Origin: Rapana venosa | Lineage: Eukaryota; Mollusca; Gastropoda; Neogastropoda; Muricidae | NCBI GenBank assembly: GCA_028751875.1 | Contig: CM054142.1 | Coordinates: 222,075-286,074, forward strand | Direction: 5' to 3' | DNA length: 64,000 nucleotides | Part shown: in pieces, positions 60,401-64,000 of the stretch | How the letters are laid out: each line of letters begins with the position of its first letter | Position numbering within the stretch: the stretch's first letter is position 1 | Program-made: the position numbers and the translations under genes | The notes under the pieces: model-generated | Told to the model about the DNA's origin: nothing | Database searches by the model: none | What the model saw: the letters and a program-made list of their open reading frames with translations, nothing else

Positions 60401-61436
60401 ACTACTATGTAATGCCAATTCAAAATCTTATTAAATGCCAAATGAAAATCAATTATTCATTTCAATAGGGTGGGGATGGGGTGGGAGCAATTCATGTGCA
60501 AATTCTTAATGCCATGTGCAAATTCTTATCATCAATAACTGTTTTTAGTTTGTTTTTTTAATCAGCAAAGGAAACACAATTGTTGAACCTCATAGATCTC
60601 CTACCCTTCAGCAAATCCTTTGGCTTCCCAATGTAAACAGTGATAAGGAAAAGGAGGCAAAGTTGTCCAAGTTTGCTGTATTAGATAATCCCATCTAGCC
60701 GCAGAAATAACTAAAAATAAAATAACCCTAACATGAGTAAGCTAAAAGGATTTTATAAGGTCCAGGAAGAGGTTTTACTCCCCAAAAATATCATTTGTGG
60801 CATCAACTACTCTTCAGATATCATCAACACACAATGATTCCGCCTTTTATTGCTTGTCACTATTATCCTTGCCTCAAAGCTGCTAGTGGGACATGGGAAA
60901 CAGAAATGACATCAAAGATTACAACACTTGTCTTTTTTAAACACACACAAAACAATAATACTCTACCAAGCAGTAGAAGATTTCTGGTCATATGACAACC
61001 TACAAGAAGGAACTCAGAAAGCAATCACAGTAAAAGTTCTACTTATAAAGGGCAGAAGGAATGGACGAATAATCTCCCTAAAGAGCTCTTTTTCTCCATC
61101 TCTCCCTCTACTTTTCTTGCTGTGAAAAACAAAGCTGTGTACAGCCACACCAGCCTTGAATAATCCTCTCCTGGCTCTTGCCAACAACCCCCACCCTACC
61201 CCCAACAATATCTTCCCCATGTGCTGACAGTGTGACAGGGTTCATGGCTGGCTGATGACCTTGTACACCTTGACCTATAGATACCACCCCACCAGAGCAA
61301 AAGCTCTCTGCTGCATAACATGTTAATGGTGGTTTTTTTGTTGTAGGCTGTGTCATATACTATACTGTATAGATCAGTATGCATACCAACTGTCAAACCT
61401 TGTGTAGATTTACTTGTGGCATTGTGTATGGAAAAG

Positions 61437-61438
<2 letters not shown>

Positions 61439-61520
<82 letters not shown>

Positions 61521-61532
61521 GTGTGTGTGTCA
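61439..61532 (+). repeat. Long (GA)n followed by (GT)n
   Basis: About 80 uninterrupted bases of GA directly joined to about 12 bases of GT. Confidence 0.97.
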
Positions 61533-62539
61533 CTGTGTGTGTGCGCCCATTATTTATGTGTATGTCACTATGCAGATCTACTTGTGCAGGGATAATAAAT
61601 GTCAATATGTACTGTGACACACATATACATGTAAGTACCTGTACTTCCTCCACTTAACAACTCACTTAAAAACGACCGAAAGGCTGGAAAACGAACTTGC
61701 TAATGACCACTATCACCAGAAAACTGAGCTGGCTTTGCTTTCAAGCAATGTTTCATGCTTGTGGCAGCGGAAAAAATAGGGGGTGCTGAACATGATAAAA
61801 CTGCACCAAAGTGTTCACCAAACCAAAATGGTCAAATCCAAACTGAAGCCTGAACCATGCAGATAGGAAGGCTTGATACAATACTTTTTCATATCAAATG
61901 GAGATTCTGACAGCCACTAAAGAATACACTGTGATGATGTAATAATAACATTAATTAACCCTAATCCATAAGAGATATATCACGTGGGACATGCCACGGT
62001 GAATCACAAAGACTTTATAACTTGCATGACAGAGTGCCAATATATATAAAAGTATGACGATACTAATAATATGCTGACCAGCCAATGCAACAACAGGTGA
62101 CAACCAAACCTTAAAACTGAAATGTTTGCAAACACAACAACCATTTAAACACATTATTGCCATCACTTGGGACTACCTGAGAAAGTTAAAATAAATGGCT
62201 GCAAAATACAACTGACAACATCAAAGAATAATCCCTAAAAAACCCACCAACCCGCAAAACAATCCTCTGTTATGATCCAAACACCGTCACCCTGATGATT
62301 AAGCTGCTGTGTTAGTGTTACCATTTTCTCATCACAGTACAATGGGGGCAAACTGATTCCGCAAACATCATCAAAATAGAAAGGACATTGTCACAAATTC
62401 ACAACATGATTTTTTGGCTCCACACAATGCAGCCCTCCAAGACATTTACACCAGGTATTTCTAAATTTATTTTTTTAATGCAACAAAATGACATCGAATA
62501 CAAAGAGCTTTTAAGAAAGAAAAGAAAAAGAGTACTCAC

Positions 62540-62569
62540 CCCGAGGGTCCACATTCTTCAGCCATTGTC
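62540..62569 (-). CDS. Possible upstream 30-nt exon of the reticulon gene
   Basis: On minus, a pyrimidine-rich acceptor 'cttttgcgttgctctgtgcag' precedes exactly 30 nt, followed by a consensus donor 'g|gtgagtact' at 62539. The exon ends one base into a codon. That is the phase required by the reticulon exon at 43966-44172, which begins with two bases of a Val codon. In that frame it reads QWLKNVDPR, then V-LDLIYWRD across the junction, a plausible short linker before the homology domain. Start and end phases are equal, so it could be a skippable cassette. The short length and the 18.4-kb implied intron keep this tentative; an in-frame ATG is absent, so a further first exon is needed. Confidence 0.45.
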
Positions 62570-63055
62570 CTGCACAGAGCAACGCAAAAGTCATATCAAT
62601 AAAATGAGTTAATTCATTACTTCCCACAAATGTCATGAAACATGCATAACATCAGAAAACTGGCAACAACAAGGCAACAACAATGCAACAAGCAACACAA
62701 CAGGAGAAGTTTTTAAAAGAAAAAAAGGGGGGATGGAGCACAATGTATCTTAAAATGTGTCTTATTAGGCATTCTGACCTTACCAACAGCCACGTGTATG
62801 TGATGGTCAGTAAAAATGACTGGGCAAAGCACACACACCAAAACATTAATTGAGTTGACTAGCAAGGAGGGTAATTCTTGCAAATGTATGATTCATACAC
62901 AAACTGGAAGAAGCACACACACACATATATATATAGGCAACCACTATTTGTGTTATGAAACAAGAAATAGGTAAAAAAAAAAAAAAAAAGTACTGCGAAT
63001 GAGTTAAGATTTTATTTTCTTTAAAACCAAACAAGTTGCCTGAAAGTGAAATGGA

Positions 63056-63087
<32 letters not shown>

Positions 63088-64000
63088 CGTGCATGCATGA
63101 AGACTTTGAAGTGCTCTTGCCATGATTTTAACATGCTTGCAGTCCACTACTGTACTAGCACTATAAGCAATCTCAGAATCGAGCAGCCTCTTCCTAAGAC
63201 CTTTTTGTGGTTTGCTTTTTCTACACACTCACCCCCCCCACTGTATTTTTGCTTTTTTGTTTAGAAAACTGAAAATAAAGAGGTCATCATGATCGTGAAT
63301 AGTACGAAGTCCACCATATCTAGATGTTCTAATTTTATATTCAATTCATATCTAATCCAAAAGATTTCTTTTAAAACTTTCTGTTCCAATCTTCTTGCCA
63401 ACATAATATAGACTATACAACTTTCCAAGCACAACTATCAGGTATCATGGAAGGCCCAAACAAGGTGTATTATCGTCCCTATCCTCACCATATCATAATT
63501 TGTTTCCTGACACTGAGTGGCCAAGTCATGCTCACATACACTGATACAGTAATGATCATGTAGTATAATCTGATTGTAAACAACACCAAGAGAAAATTAG
63601 CACCATCTTTCTCTAGTATTTAGCTGTACTTAATTAATAGAAGGGATAATTAGGTATGGACACATTACTGGATTTGTAATAAAAACAAGAATTCTCATAC
63701 TGTTACCACTTGTGTAAGTGAATCACTGCCATAACCTTTACTGAAACTTGTCTAGTAGTTGACTATTGCTATAAGTTGTGTATGCTTGTGTTTTAAACAG
63801 TATGTGCATTTTGTTCCTTTCATGTAGACACTGACTAGAGTGTGTGTGCACACGTGCGCATGCGAGTATGTGGTATACAGAAAGTGTTTAGGCTTCTTGG
63901 TAGACTAGAGCCAAAAATTTTAACACCCCCCCCCCCCTCCAAAAAGACCTCATTCTTATGAAAATAAATTTGTCAACATGTTCCTTTAGAGTTTCCTACA
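62570..64000. other. Intron-like or intergenic, no gene
   Basis: A-run at 62974-62990, (TG)n-(CG)n at 63054-63092, poly-C near 63930. No coding exon recognised. Confidence 0.5.

Overview
The window is animal nuclear DNA, most likely from a mollusc and probably a gastropod. It is AT-rich and dominated by microsatellites, minisatellites and decayed non-LTR retrotransposons, with few coding exons. It has tRNA-derived SINEs with A and B boxes, a short interstitial TTAGGG-like stretch, and spliced exons with GT-AG junctions. No bacterial gene, operon, CRISPR array, tRNA gene or rRNA gene is visible. The gastropod assignment is inference from repeat style and could not be checked by search.

The only confidently recognised gene is a reticulon on the minus strand. 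Three consecutive exons of the reticulon-homology domain lie at 44172-43966, 42635-42497 and 42149-42080. A phase-compatible 30-nt upstream exon may lie at 62569-62540, which would make an 18.4-kb intron. The last domain exons should lie left of 42080, but I could not find them. The 34.1-41.9 kb stretch has the homopolymer-rich look of poorly polished long-read sequence, and the first domain exon itself carries a one-base deletion.

Layout. 1-1.5 kb: a degenerate ~0.73-kb repeat. 2.7 kb: a SINE with target-site duplication. 5-7 kb: small local duplications. 7.8-8.8 kb: a 26/29-bp minisatellite. 10.0-11.3 kb: a ~36-bp array. 11.4-16.9 kb: a 5.5-kb array of a 39-bp unit. 18.4-19.1 kb: a 45-bp array. 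20.4-22.9 kb: weak evidence for an unidentified minus-strand gene (promoter-like sequence, first-exon donor, two internal exons). 24.8 kb: one well-bounded unidentified plus-strand exon. 25.1-28.9 kb: a tandem 1.1-kb duplication whose second copy carries a LINE insertion. 29-34 kb: no recognisable gene. 34-42 kb: low-quality sequence, a degenerate ~170-bp repeat and a SINE. 42-44.2 kb: reticulon exons. 45.9-48.4 kb: ~0.4-kb tandem repeats with GA tracts and a LINE fragment. 53.4-54.3 kb: two LINE remnants. The rest to 64 kb is intron-like or intergenic, rich in TG/CG and GA tracts.

I found no convincing undescribed functional system. The most informative observations are the empty/filled LINE site inside the tandem duplication, the 46-bp minisatellite abutting a reticulon splice acceptor, and the large 39-bp array whose internal variation looks partly like an assembly artefact.
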